Part shown: positions 41,676-50,531 of the stretch, piece after piece
How positions within the stretch are numbered: the stretch's first letter is position 1
How the letters are laid out: each line of letters starts with the position of its first letter
DNA from: Semisulcospira habei
Taxonomy: Eukaryota > Mollusca > Gastropoda > Semisulcospiridae
Reading direction: 5' to 3'
NCBI GenBank assembly: GCA_036245525.1
Contig: BTPG01000004.1
Coordinates: forward strand, 207,952,899 to 208,016,898
DNA: 64,000 nt
Position numbers and translations under genes: made by a program
Notes under the pieces: generated by a model
What the model saw: only the letters and a program-made list of their open reading frames with translations
What the model was told of the DNA's origin: nothing
Database searches by the model: none

Positions 41676-43724
41676 TGTTAGTTAGTTAGTTATTTGGGTT
41701 TAACGCCGAGCAGGCGACTAAGGCCATCTCACGGCGGGATGGGTAAAAATCTGGTCAGCCAGACTAAAAGTAAGGTCTTAAGACAAGATGTAAATATAGA
41801 TTAAAAATCTCAGGCTAAAAAAAATGTCGCACATGTCTGGAAAAGAAACGTCTACAGACTCTCAAAAAGGGCAAATAAAAAAATTCACATAGTCTATGAA
41901 TGCTCAGATCTTGTTAAAAATATTGCATTCTCTCAAAAAATTGAAGATTTTGTCCGGGGGAACATCCCGGAACAAAACCTTCAAGGAGTCTGCTGTGAAG
42001 TGTTTATATCTGGTGTCAATTAGGTCAGCACAATACAGCAAAAAGTGTCGAACAGAAAACTGCTCATCACAGGCAAAACACCATGGACGCTCATCCTGTT
42101 TAAGTAAGTAAGAGTGCGTAACATATGTGTGCCCGATGTGGAGCCGAGCAAGGACAGTCTCCTCACGGCGGCTGCCGCAGCGGAAAGGTAGACTGTCAGA
42201 CAACTTAGGAAGAGCTTCATGAAGCTTGTTCCCTTCCTCTTTGTCCCACTCGGACTGCCACTCGCGGGCTATGTACGCACTAATAACAGGTTTAAAATCA
42301 CTATAGACAGTCTGTGTGTCAGGGACAGGGTCACTGCGGGCACTGTTGGCAGCAGAATCTGCGATTCTGTTGCCTTCGATGCCCACATGGCCTGGGACCC
42401 AAATAAAAATGATGTCATAATATTCCTTCATCAAGTCCGCGTAGAGCTCTCTAATCTGCACCAGCAGTGGATGGTCTGTTCCCGCGCCCTGAAGGGCCTG
42501 CAGGGCAGAAAGAGAGTCAGACAGAATCAGGAAGTTCCTTTCCCGAGACTGATAGGCATGCTTGAGTGCTAGCAGAATGGCCTGCAGTTCTGCACTAAAT
42601 ACAGAGGAATGGTCAGGGAGACGGAGCTTAAATGGGCGTCTAGGATGGCGAGAGGACACTGCAGCCGCAGCCACTCTTCCATCCTCAGACTTGGACCCAT
42701 CCGTATAAAGACGACAATAGCCAGGAAAAATTGAAAGGAGTTCATTGAGGCTCTGTTGGTATATGGCTGGTGGAGTACAATCCTTCTTGTGGGCAGTCAA
42801 GTCCAGCAAGATGTCAGGAACTGGTAGTAGCCAGGGTGGAGTGACGTGTTGCAGAGATTCCGAAACTTTGTCCAGGTCCACTCCGGCCGCCTGCAGATGA
42901 GGTCTGACACGGAAGGAAAGTGGACGGACAGCTCCCGGATGGGCATCGTAAATCTCTGCAAACGACGGGTTAAAAACACAATCATAGGCAGGATTTTCTG
43001 GATGGGCCTTCAGCTTCAGAACGTAGCTGAGCATGAGGCGGATGCGGCGGAGCCTGAGAGAAGGCTCCCCTGCCTCTGCATACAGACTAGGAACTGGAGA
43101 TGTCCTGAAGGCTCCCAGACATATGCGCAGACCTTGATGGTGAATTGTGTTCAGACGCTGCAGAACAGACTTGGAAGCCGAGCCATATACCACAGAGCCG
43201 TAATCCAGTTTGGACCGAACAAGGGCCCGGTACAGTCGAAGTAAGACGATGCGGTCTGCACCCCAGTCAGTATGACCAACGACACGAAGAATGTCGAGGG
43301 CCTTCCGACAAGAGGTTCTAAGGTAGTTAACATGGTTGCAGAAGGTCAATCTTTTGTCAAAGATGACCCCCAAAAACTTAGCCTCTTCAGCCACCTTAAT
43401 TGGCACTCCAGCAATGCTCAGGCTAGGTTCTGGAAAAAATTTCGTCTGGTTAGTAAAATGCACACAGACTGTCTTGGAGGGCGAGAATCTGAATCCATTG
43501 AGAGACACCCACCCCTGGATGCGATCAACGCACAGCTGCAAGCGCCTCTCAAGGGACGCAAGTCCTTGACCTCGTGCACACAAAGCAAAGTCGTCCACAA
43601 ACAAAGAGCATTCAGAATCATCCTTGACGGCCTTTACAATGTTATTTATTTTAATGCTAAATAAAACAGGAGATAGAATACTGCCCTGCGGGACACCCAT
43701 CTCTTGTTCAAAGGAGTCGGAGAA
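41676..43724 (-). mobile_element. LINE-A copy 3, 5'-truncated, in a host intron
   Basis: The 3' AACT tail is at 41676-41691 and the 5' break at about 43724, inside the RT (after the PQGS region). AAGTGA occurs at both edges (near 41667 and 43723) and may be a short target duplication. It is almost identical to copy 1 over 2 kb, so both are young. It lies between host exons b and a, in the same orientation as the gene. Confidence 0.92.
41904..43700 (-). CDS. LINE-A copy 3 ORF2 remnant: RT palm to RNase H (598 codons open)
   Basis: An open frame from MGVPQGSILSPVLF through the catalytic FVDDF, RNase H (YTDGS, SAELQAI, LSDSLSAL, NRIADSAA) and the C-terminal CX2CX7HX4C. Compared with copy 1 only a handful of residues differ (for example GHTDWG for GRTDWG, HPLLVQ for HPMLVQ). 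The first Met is simply the first in the truncated frame; the endonuclease and RT fingers are missing, so no function is expected. Confidence 0.88.
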   Translation of the reverse strand: MGVPQGSILSPVLFSIKINNIVKAVKDDSECSLFVDDFALCARGQGLASLERRLQLCVDRIQGWVSLNGFRFSPSKTVCVHFTNQTKFFPEPSLSIAGVPIKVAEEAKFLGVIFDKRLTFCNHVNYLRTSCRKALDILRVVGHTDWGADRIVLLRLYRALVRSKLDYGSVVYGSASKSVLQRLNTIHHQGLRICLGAFRTSPVPSLYAEAGEPSLRLRRIRLMLSYVLKLKAHPENPAYDCVFNPSFAEIYDAHPGAVRPLSFRVRPHLQAAGVDLDKVSESLQHVTPPWLLPVPDILLDLTAHKKDCTPPAIYQQSLNELLSIFPGYCRLYTDGSKSEDGRVAAAAVSSRHPRRPFKLRLPDHSSVFSAELQAILLALKHAYQSRERNFLILSDSLSALQALQGAGTDHPLLVQIRELYADLMKEYYDIIFIWVPGHVGIEGNRIADSAANSARSDPVPDTQTVYSDFKPVISAYIAREWQSEWDKEEGNKLHEALPKLSDSLPFRCGSRREETVLARLHIGHTYVTHSYLLKQDERPWCFACDEQFSVRHFLLYCADLIDTRYKHFTADSLKVLFRDVPPDKIFNFLRECNIFNKI

Positions 43725-43842
43725 GTGAAGTTAACTGATTTACGTACAAACAGTATGACCATTTTTCACATGCTTTTTGGCTTTGAAATACAGCTACATA
43801 GAGCTTTGCCAATCAGTCCAATATTATGAGCAGTGTTGGTAC

Positions 43843-43917
43843 CTTTGGTTGCCTCTGGGGTTTGGGAGCATCACTGTCAGCTGATTTTAGCTTCTCGGCC
43901 AGAAGTTTTTCATTCAC
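43843..43917 (-). CDS. Host gene exon a (25 codons)
   Basis: A 75 bp exon on the minus strand: acceptor CAG at 43920-43918, donor GTACCA from 43842. It reads VNEKLLAEKLKSADSDAPKP and continues QRQPK, a charged segment that could be helical. It is phase 0 at both ends, matching exon b. It is the most upstream exon I recognise; earlier exons of the gene would lie above 45,000 or outside the window. The support is splice borders and phase, not a family match. Confidence 0.6.
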
Positions 43918-44129
43918 CTGCAACAAAGAAAAATCCCTTTCTTTGCTTAGATCAACACTCATTCTCTGCACGAATGACAATCTGTCCTACATTACTTTCT
44001 TCCTGCTTGCAGGCATGTTGGTTGGAAATGGAAATGAAGTAGGAGTCCTATTCTGACTACAAAACCTCTGATCATGGGTATGTTGAGTGGAGGTTTCCTA
44101 GAGTAGCATCTATTTGAGCACTCTTTCCG

Positions 44130-44304
44130 TTAACCCTTTTAGCCACAAGGTCCCATTTCTAAAATTTTGGAGGCACTGCCTAATGACTATGTACCAGTTG
44201 CAGGAGTAGTGTCAGATTAAAGGCGCCAAGCTAATCTGGCACTACCCTTGAATTATCATGGTCAATCAATCTCTTTCTGCAGGGATTCGGGATACATGGG
44301 TTAA
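44130..44304. mobile_element. TTAA-flanked hairpin MITE, copy 5
   Basis: TTAA at 44130-44133 and 44301-44304, ends CCCTTTTAGCC and GATACATGGG. The left arm is shortened (AGTAGTGTCAGATTAAAGGC) while the right arm AAGCTAATCTGGCACTACCC is complete. Confidence 0.78.
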
Positions 44305-45080
44305 ACTAAAACAGTAATGTTCCCATCCCTCATTTTACATTTCACCCTTTCACTGCCAGTGGCTGTAGATTGTGTTTTTGAAATCGTAAATTTAACGTCA
44401 AAGATCACCAGAAGTCACACGAACATGCAATGTGCTTTCAGAAAGAGGCATACATCTTCATGAGCCCTCTAATTGTGGGGGTTCATGATCTCTTGGTGGT
44501 ATTCAAATTTTCTTGGAAGTGAAGAGGTAAACGCAATGAATCTGAATGTGATTTGGCCATTTTAAGGCCAACCTAAAGCGACTCTCTCCAGGCAAGTACG
44601 TCAATTCTATGTCACAATATCTCCTTGATAAATGCTCTTGGTACGTCATTCGAGAAAATGCTGGACCAAAGGACTACACTGATGAAGTTTGATCGTCACA
44701 AAATGAAAGACTTTTCTGCCCTTCTTTTCCTTTGTACATAGCCGCAGAACAGCTTACTCACATGGATAGTGAAAACAAGGGTACAACAGTCTTACAAGAC
44801 AACATTCAAAACCAGTTGCATCTGCAAATTTTTGCAATCAAAGCCAAACATGAGTGGATTGCTTTAACTTACGCACAACACTAATGGTTCCATCTGATTC
44901 TCTCATTGTACATTTTACTGCCAGTGGACAGTTTTTTTAATCTTTGTAAATTCAACGTCCAAGAGTCTTGCGAGAGGGTGGTGTTCAATTTTTCTTGGCA
45001 GTAATGGGGTTAACTAGGTGTGATCAGGCATAAACGAAAAGCGACTCTCCCCTGGCAAGAAAGGTGAATAGTTTGCAATA
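44305..45080. other. Intergenic or intron DNA, no recognised gene
   Basis: Two related stretches (44345-44530 and 44895-45020) share motifs such as TTTACTGCCAGTGG and CAACGTC, suggesting an old diverged repeat. No ORF or splice-bordered exon is convincing. Confidence 0.5.
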
Positions 45081-45169
45081 TCTCCTTCACAAGAAAGGCA
45101 AAGCCCTTATAGCTCATGCGCATGACCGATGTGACAATAAGGGCTGGCTTCTGCAACAGCAAAATCCAT

Positions 45170-45452
45170 CCAGACCAAAAAGGTGACTGCCAAGCGTGTA
45201 ATATGCAAAGAAGTACCCAACGGAGAAAGAAACGCGCTTAGAAAAGACGGGTACAACACAATTTATTAATATTTCGGGTAAATACCCTTTGTCAAAATAG
45301 ACAAACAAAGCAGTTGCCACATTCCTTCTGCCAATGAAGATAAGTAGCGGCTAATCTCTCTATTTTGACAAAGGGTATTTACCCGAAATATTAATAAATT
45401 GTGTTGTACCCATCTTTTCTAAGCGTGTTTCTTTCTCCGTTGGGTACTTCTT
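45170..45452. mobile_element. 283 bp foldback insertion with 12 bp target duplication
   Basis: Bounded by AGCAAAATCCAT at 45158-45169 and 45453-45464. The paralogous repeat at about 15476 has the same site without the insert. Two arms of about 93 bp (from AAGAAGTACCCAACGGAGAA at 45208 and its complement ending 45452) pair almost perfectly around a loop of about 57 bp. The first 38 bp (45170-45207) lie outside the hairpin. No ORF. Confidence 0.8.
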
Positions 45453-45589
45453 AGCAAAATCCATGTTTCACACATCTGTCAACTCCCCATGACCTTTGTG
45501 ATGGGTCGACTAAATTAGTATGCATAGAAATGTCTTGCCATCAACAACCTTTATGCCAAATTTGCAACAACAAAATTGATAAAAACTTC

Positions 45590-45625
<36 letters not shown>

Positions 45626-45639
45626 CTCTAAAAGTAAAA

Positions 45640-46060
45640 CACATTGTTTTGAAAAATACTTACCGATGGCATTACTGATAGGAAGATACGTCTAGCTACC
45701 GATTTCAGCCTAAGTCTCTGTTGTGTAAACAACATAACTGGGAGGCAACTCGGGGAGTCGTTTTATATAACTCCCAGAGTGACCTTCCCCTCCCTTCCCA
45801 TAAGGCCCTTTGGGCCTAGTGACCAGTCATACGCTAAGCGAACGTAGCTGGCGGCAAGCGGGGCAGGTGGAAGGGCCCTTAGAGTAATGCCATCGGTAAG
45901 TATTTTTCGAAAAAATATATTTTAGAGAAAAATTAATTTGTTTCCTCAAAAACATTACCGATGGCATTACTGATAGGAAGAATAACGAAGAGGAGGGAGC
46001 CACCCACCATACCTCGGTCCTGAGAACATCAGACCTGTTTACCCCCAATTTGTTTGTCCA
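45640..46060 (-). mobile_element. DIRS F left terminus with internal complementary region
   Basis: The left terminal repeat (45640-45840) is an inverted copy of 61780-61950 (ACGTCTAGCTACCGATTTCA, GGCCCTTTGGGCCTAG, CATACGCTAAGCG). Next, 45884-45985 is the internal complementary region: TAATGCCATCGGTAAGTATT followed by TTGTTTCCTCAAAAACATTA, which matches exactly the reverse complement of the right end at 61918-61948. 45599-45622 is a poly-A run just outside. Confidence 0.82.
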
Positions 46061-46459
46061 GTACACATGGTCAACAAAACCAGAAGATTTGGGTAACAGA
46101 CCAGAAGATCACTACGTCAAACTGACCGGTTTACTGCTTCACAAGGAATATTTTAGCACACCTTTTTTCATGTTTTAAAATATGTATTTTTTCTTAAAAT
46201 AATTTTTTTCGAAAAATACTTACTGATGGTATTACCGATAGGAAGATATACTTAGCCTGCCAATTTCAGTCTCCAAAATTGTTGTGTGTTGCTACACAAT
46301 CCAGGGACGTACTTCTAACCAGCAGATACCCCATCCCATGAGTGGCCTCCCTTCTTCCAGACAGCCTCCCTTCCCGATCTCGCAAGAGGGCGTTATTTCC
46401 AAGTTCCATCTTAACAGACAGACGACAAGCGGGGAAGGTGGGAGGGAAATCTGAGTAAT

Positions 46460-46560
46460 ACCATCGGTAAGTATTTTTCGAAAAAATTTATTAAAAAAAA
46501 CAAAACATTTGTTTCTTCAAAAACTTTACCGATGGTATTACTGATAGGAAGAATGGCGAA
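46460..46560. repeat. DIRS E internal complementary region
   Basis: ACCATCGGTAAGTATTTTTC is the complement of the left terminus (46200-46230), and TTTGTTTCTTCAAAAACTTT followed by ACCGATGGTATTACTG is the reverse complement of the right terminus (54865-54904). The two end complements are joined with a short AT-rich bridge, as expected for a splint that closes a circular DNA intermediate. Confidence 0.88.
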
Positions 46561-46848
46561 TAGGAGGAGGGTGCCATGTCAAATGCGCAGCCAAGGGGTA
46601 ACTGCTTAGCTAGGTCCCAGTCAAGCGAACACTCCCGACAATTTCAGTTAAGAATTACCTATGGCGCATCCAGCGCCGGGAGGGAGTGTTGCGCGACCGC
46701 GACGTCACCCACTAGTCTCAGGTTCTGCCGTTGGCCGGAGAGGTCGCGGAAGTAAAAGCGGGCGAAAGTAGATTCGGACCGCCAGCCCACCGCCGCCACA
46801 ATGTCCCGCACGGCGCAGTTGCGATCGAATGCTACGCTCGTTGAGACA

Positions 46849-47277
46849 TTAGTTATTTGGGTTTAACGCCGAGCAGGCAACTAAGGCCATCTCACGGCGG
46901 GAAGGGTAAAAATCTGGTCAGCCAGACTAAAAGAAAGGTCTTAAGACATGATGTAAATATACCTTAAAAAATATGTCAGGCTAAAATGTCGCACAGGTCT
47001 TTAAAGAAAACGTCGGAAGACTCTCAAAAAGGTCAAAATAATAGAAACATCATAATCTATAAACGCTCAAATCTTATTAAAAATATGGCACTCTCTCAGA
47101 AAACTGAAGATCTTGTCCGGGGGCACATCCCGGAACAAAACCTTCAAGGAGTCTGCCGTGAAATGTTTATACCTTGTGTCGATTAGATCAGCACAAGACA
47201 ACAAAAAGTGTTGAACAGAGTACTGCTCGTCGCAGGCATAACACCATGGACGCTCCTAAATAAGAGTGCGTAACATA
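46849..47277 (-). mobile_element. LINE-A 3' fragment with target-site duplication
   Basis: A 429 bp 5'-truncated LINE-A, flanked by CGTTGAGACA (46839-46848 and 47278-47287). Sequence details match the copy 2 subfamily rather than copies 1 and 3. It interrupts the recombinase of DIRS E next to the His-x-x-Arg motif. Confidence 0.93.
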
Positions 47278-47517
47278 CGTTGAGACAGCCCGGACCTCGT
47301 GTGCTCGAATCCTCAACCGCGTTGCTCCCTCTGTCGAGAGGTCCTTGTATGCGGATCTGATGATTCCGCGGAGCCAAGCTGAAATCGTCTGATCCGAAAT
47401 ATCATTCCTGCCCGGAGCTAAGGGCAGGAAGAGGCGTAAACGACCTCGTCGTATTGGTTTAGACCGACGGAGGTAAATTTGCAATGCCCTGACCGGGTCT
47501 TGTTGGCGTACGTCCGG

Positions 47518-47903
47518 TTGATTGATTGATTGTACATTGCTTAACGTCCCGACAGCAACAAGGCTTTCTCAGGACGTGCCTGCACTGCTTGTGAAAAAAA
47601 AAACTAAACAGAACATTGAATGTATGTCGCCAGCCGGTCAAATACATTAAATAAACCTAACACATGGGCCTAAATAAAGCTAAGACCATTTAGCAACACA
47701 CATCCAATATCAAGAGCTACAGGCAGTGCAGACAGTAGGGAGAGTTTTAAAATGGCAAATACAGGTGAATGGACAACGGGTAGACAGAAACACATGCCCC
47801 AGAATAGAGAGATAAACCCACCCTGTGGGGCTGACCAGGGTGACCCTGGGAACTAAAAAATACCTAACCCCACCCAAGTCCCCCAGGGCAGACCCGGGTG
47901 GGG
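47518..47903 (-). mobile_element. SINE-like retroposon, copy S3
   Basis: A 386 bp insertion with a perfect 13 bp duplication GGCGTACGTCCGG (47505-47517 and 47904-47916). Same ends as S1 and S2. It interrupts the recombinase of DIRS E. Confidence 0.9.
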
Positions 47904-47973
47904 GGCGTACGTCCGGGAGCATATTAGGGCTCGGCAAAGGACGAATAGTGATCGGTTGAGGTGGGGCGGAAGG

Positions 47974-48022
47974 TTAGTTAGTTAGTTATTTGGGTTTAAC
48001 GCCGAGCAGGCGACTAAGGCCA
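47974..48022 (-). mobile_element. 49 bp LINE-A tail with target-site duplication
   Basis: Only the last 49 bp of LINE-A (AACT repeat plus the TTTGGGTTTAACGCCGAGCA region) inserted between perfect 12 bp repeats TGGGGCGGAAGG (47962-47973 and 48023-48034). It is one of the shortest possible products of target-primed reverse transcription and sits in the recombinase of DIRS E. Confidence 0.92.
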
Positions 48023-48662
48023 TGGGGCGGAAGGGAGCCTGTTCTTGGCCAAAAAGGAAGGACTGGTGAGGAGTTGGACAGAGCCGTCGGCCCGAAGTTG
48101 AAGGCAAGACGGATGTACGGAGAAAGCGTGGAGTTCACTGACCCGAGAGGCAGTGGCCAGAGCTAGTAAGAAGCACGTTTTCTGAGTCAAGTCAGAGAAC
48201 CTCGCCAAATGCAGGGGTTCTTCAGCTATGTTAAGACCCACGCGAGATCCCAGCGAGGTAGTAGGGAGCGCGTGACAGGTCGCTGAAGGTCAAAATGAGC
48301 CATAAGATCGGCGAGGTCTTTGCATGAACCGGGATCGGGCAGTCCCAAATGGCGGTATGTATCGGCCACCATAGATAGATATCCCCGAATAGTAATGGGT
48401 GCTAGAGACTGATCCTGAAAGAGCCACAGAAAGAATTCAGCCAGCTGCGGCACAGTCAAAGTGGTGGGGGAAAGTTGTCTAGTAACGCACCAAGCGTGTA
48501 GGACCCTCCATTTCCCCTCATAAACCCCCAGAGTGGAAGAGCGTCGTGCGGAAGCGATAGCCGCCACCGCTGCATCCGAGAAACCTCGAGCGGTGAGGCC
48601 ACGCCGCACAACCTCCAGGCGTGTAAGAGGAGGTTCTCCGGGCAAGGGTGAAATAGGTCTCG

Positions 48663-50522
48663 TCAGGGTTGCTTCAGCATCGTCCGTGGCGTTGGTAGCC
48701 GGAGCGGGGGATCCATGGCGAGACCCAGAAGATCTGTTGTCCAGGTCTTGGTCCAGGAAAATGGGGCTACCAAGAACAGCAACGCGTGGCAGCCGCGGAG
48801 TTTGAGGAGAATCTTGGGGATCAGGATCGAGGGAGGGTATGCGTAGGCCAGGAGACCCTCCCAAGGAAAGGACAGAGCGTCCACCGCCCACGCAAGCGGG
48901 TCCGGAAAGGGAGAGACAAATAGGGGAAGTTGAGCATTCCACCGTGTCGCGAACAGGTCGATCATGGGTGTCTCCCACTGGGCACAAATCATGCGAAAAA
49001 TGTCGGGACAGAGAGTCCACTCGGTATGGAGAATGTGATCCGGACGGGACAGAGAGTCCGCCAACACATTGAGTCGACCCGGGATGTGATGGGCCCGTAA
49101 ACTGATGTCGTGATCTCTGCACCACACCAGAAGGTGAAACAGAAGGATGCACAGGGAAGGAGAGCAGGTTCTGCCCTGCTTCTGAATGTAAGCCACGACT
49201 GTCGAGTTGTCGGATAGGACCAAGACCTCCTGGTGAGACACGTGCGACTCGAAAGCGATGAGAGCGAGCCAAACTGCTTTCAACTCCAGCCAGTTGATGT
49301 GTTTTCTCACCAACTCCGCTGGCCACAGGCCCGATGTCTCCTGAAACTCCGGGAGAAGAAGCGCACCCCACCCAGAGAGACTGGCATCTGTGCATATCGA
49401 CAGGTAGGGTAGGGGCGATGAAAGGGGAACCCCGGAGGTCAACCAGAGAGGTTCCGTCCACCGGAGGAGAAAAGGCCGGACCAAGGAAGATACCGGGAGC
49501 CGTGCCTCTAAATCCCCGGAAGACGGGTGCCATAGGAGAAGGAGATGTAATTGAATCGGACGTGTGTAGAGCCGACCGAGAGGAAGCAAATCCGCCGCCG
49601 CGCTCATGAGGCCCAACAACTGTAACCACGTCCGTGCAGAAGCGTCCGGGGCTCGATAAACCTGAAGTGCTAGCTTCGCTAATTTCTCGATCCGAGACTG
49701 AGGGAGGCGAACCAGGTTTAGATCTGTGTGAAACTCCATGCCCAGGTGGATGAAACTGCGGGAAGGTAAGAGATCGGACTTGCCGAAGTTGACCAGGAAC
49801 CCCAGACGGTGAAGAAAGCGAAGGAGAGCGTCTCGGTCGGTGGATAGGCGGGACGCGGCCTGATTGCGGAGTAGTAGGTCGTTGAGGTAGTGCGAGGTCG
49901 GACTGAGAGAAGACCGCCGGGCGTGCGCGACCACTGCATCCATAATCCTGGTGAAGACCCAGGGACTGATGTTCAGACCAAATGGCATAGCCCTGAACTG
50001 ATAAACCACTCCCTGGAAGGCAAAGTGAAGGTAACGGCGGGCTGAAGGATGCATAAGAACATGTAGGTAAGCATCGGCCAGATCGAGGCTGACCGCAAAA
50101 TCCATGGGCCTGACCGCGGTACGTAGGGCCTTCGTAGTTTCCATCCTGAAGGATGGAGCGGCCAGAAACTTGTTCAGCGTGGAGAGATCGATCACGGGAC
50201 GCCAAGAGCCGTCCGATTTGGGGACGACAAAGAGGCGACTGTAGAAAGCCAGAGAGTCGTGACGGAGGACCACTTCTGTGGCAGATTTTTGAAGTAAAGC
50301 TGTGACCTCCGCCTGTAAAACTGCAGCTTTGACCAGATCCTGCGGTACCTGAGTCCAAAGTGGTGAGCGCCGCAGAGGTGGAGGGCGCTGAAAAGTGAGT
50401 CTGAGCCCTGCCGTAATTGTAGAGAGGATCCAAGGATCGCCCGGGAAAAGTGAGCGCCAAGTCGCGCTGTGTCGGGAAAGCCGCCCGCCGACTGGAGACC
50501 CGAGCGAATGTGGCGGGGGCAT
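48663..50522 (-). CDS. DIRS E reverse transcriptase and RNase H (619 aa), catalytic Asp replaced
   Basis: An open frame. Residues about 70-330 are the RT: AFYSRLFVVPKSDGSWRPVI, MDFAVSLDLADAYLHVLMHP (first Asp), GVVYQFRAMPFGLNISPWVF, then HYLNDLLLRNQ, where other copies have YLDD. The AAC codon for Asn is at 49881-49883. Residues about 360-500 are RNase H: CTDASLSGWGALLLPEF, NWLELKAVWLALIAF, LVLSDNSTVVAYIQ and RLNVLADSLSR. The C-terminal block MIDLFATRWNAQLPLFVSPF is shared with DIRS C. Its start overlaps the end of gag by a few codons. RT of this copy should be inactive. Confidence 0.9.
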   Translation of the reverse strand: MPPPHSLGSPVGGRLSRHSATWRSLFPGDPWILSTITAGLRLTFQRPPPLRRSPLWTQVPQDLVKAAVLQAEVTALLQKSATEVVLRHDSLAFYSRLFVVPKSDGSWRPVIDLSTLNKFLAAPSFRMETTKALRTAVRPMDFAVSLDLADAYLHVLMHPSARRYLHFAFQGVVYQFRAMPFGLNISPWVFTRIMDAVVAHARRSSLSPTSHYLNDLLLRNQAASRLSTDRDALLRFLHRLGFLVNFGKSDLLPSRSFIHLGMEFHTDLNLVRLPQSRIEKLAKLALQVYRAPDASARTWLQLLGLMSAAADLLPLGRLYTRPIQLHLLLLWHPSSGDLEARLPVSSLVRPFLLRWTEPLWLTSGVPLSSPLPYLSICTDASLSGWGALLLPEFQETSGLWPAELVRKHINWLELKAVWLALIAFESHVSHQEVLVLSDNSTVVAYIQKQGRTCSPSLCILLFHLLVWCRDHDISLRAHHIPGRLNVLADSLSRPDHILHTEWTLCPDIFRMICAQWETPMIDLFATRWNAQLPLFVSPFPDPLAWAVDALSFPWEGLLAYAYPPSILIPKILLKLRGCHALLFLVAPFSWTKTWTTDLLGLAMDPPLRLPTPRTMLKQP

Positions 50523-50531
50523 GGACGGGAG

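Larger units (their letters stand above)
46659..48700 (-). pseudogene. DIRS E tyrosine recombinase, interrupted by three retroposons
   Basis: N-terminal part (48700-48230): RGLTARGFSDAAVAAIASAR, then SLAPITIRGYLSMVADTYRH. A stop and small deletion follow WVLT at 48236, where DIRS D has WVLTWLNSGRFEPL. Middle part (48241-48035): LATASRVSELHAFSV with the first catalytic Arg. C-terminal part (47484-47279 and 46848-46659): RAHEVRAVS with His-x-x-Arg, then VGWRSESTFARFYFRDLSG, with the nucleophile Tyr codon at 46752-46754, and the end QHSLPALDAP. All catalytic residues are still recognisable but the gene is split by insertions and a stop. Confidence 0.85.

Noticed and set aside
45598..45622. Poly-A run considered as a retroposon tail
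   Set aside because: No upstream body or target duplication fits; it lies next to a DIRS terminus and is treated as a simple repeat.
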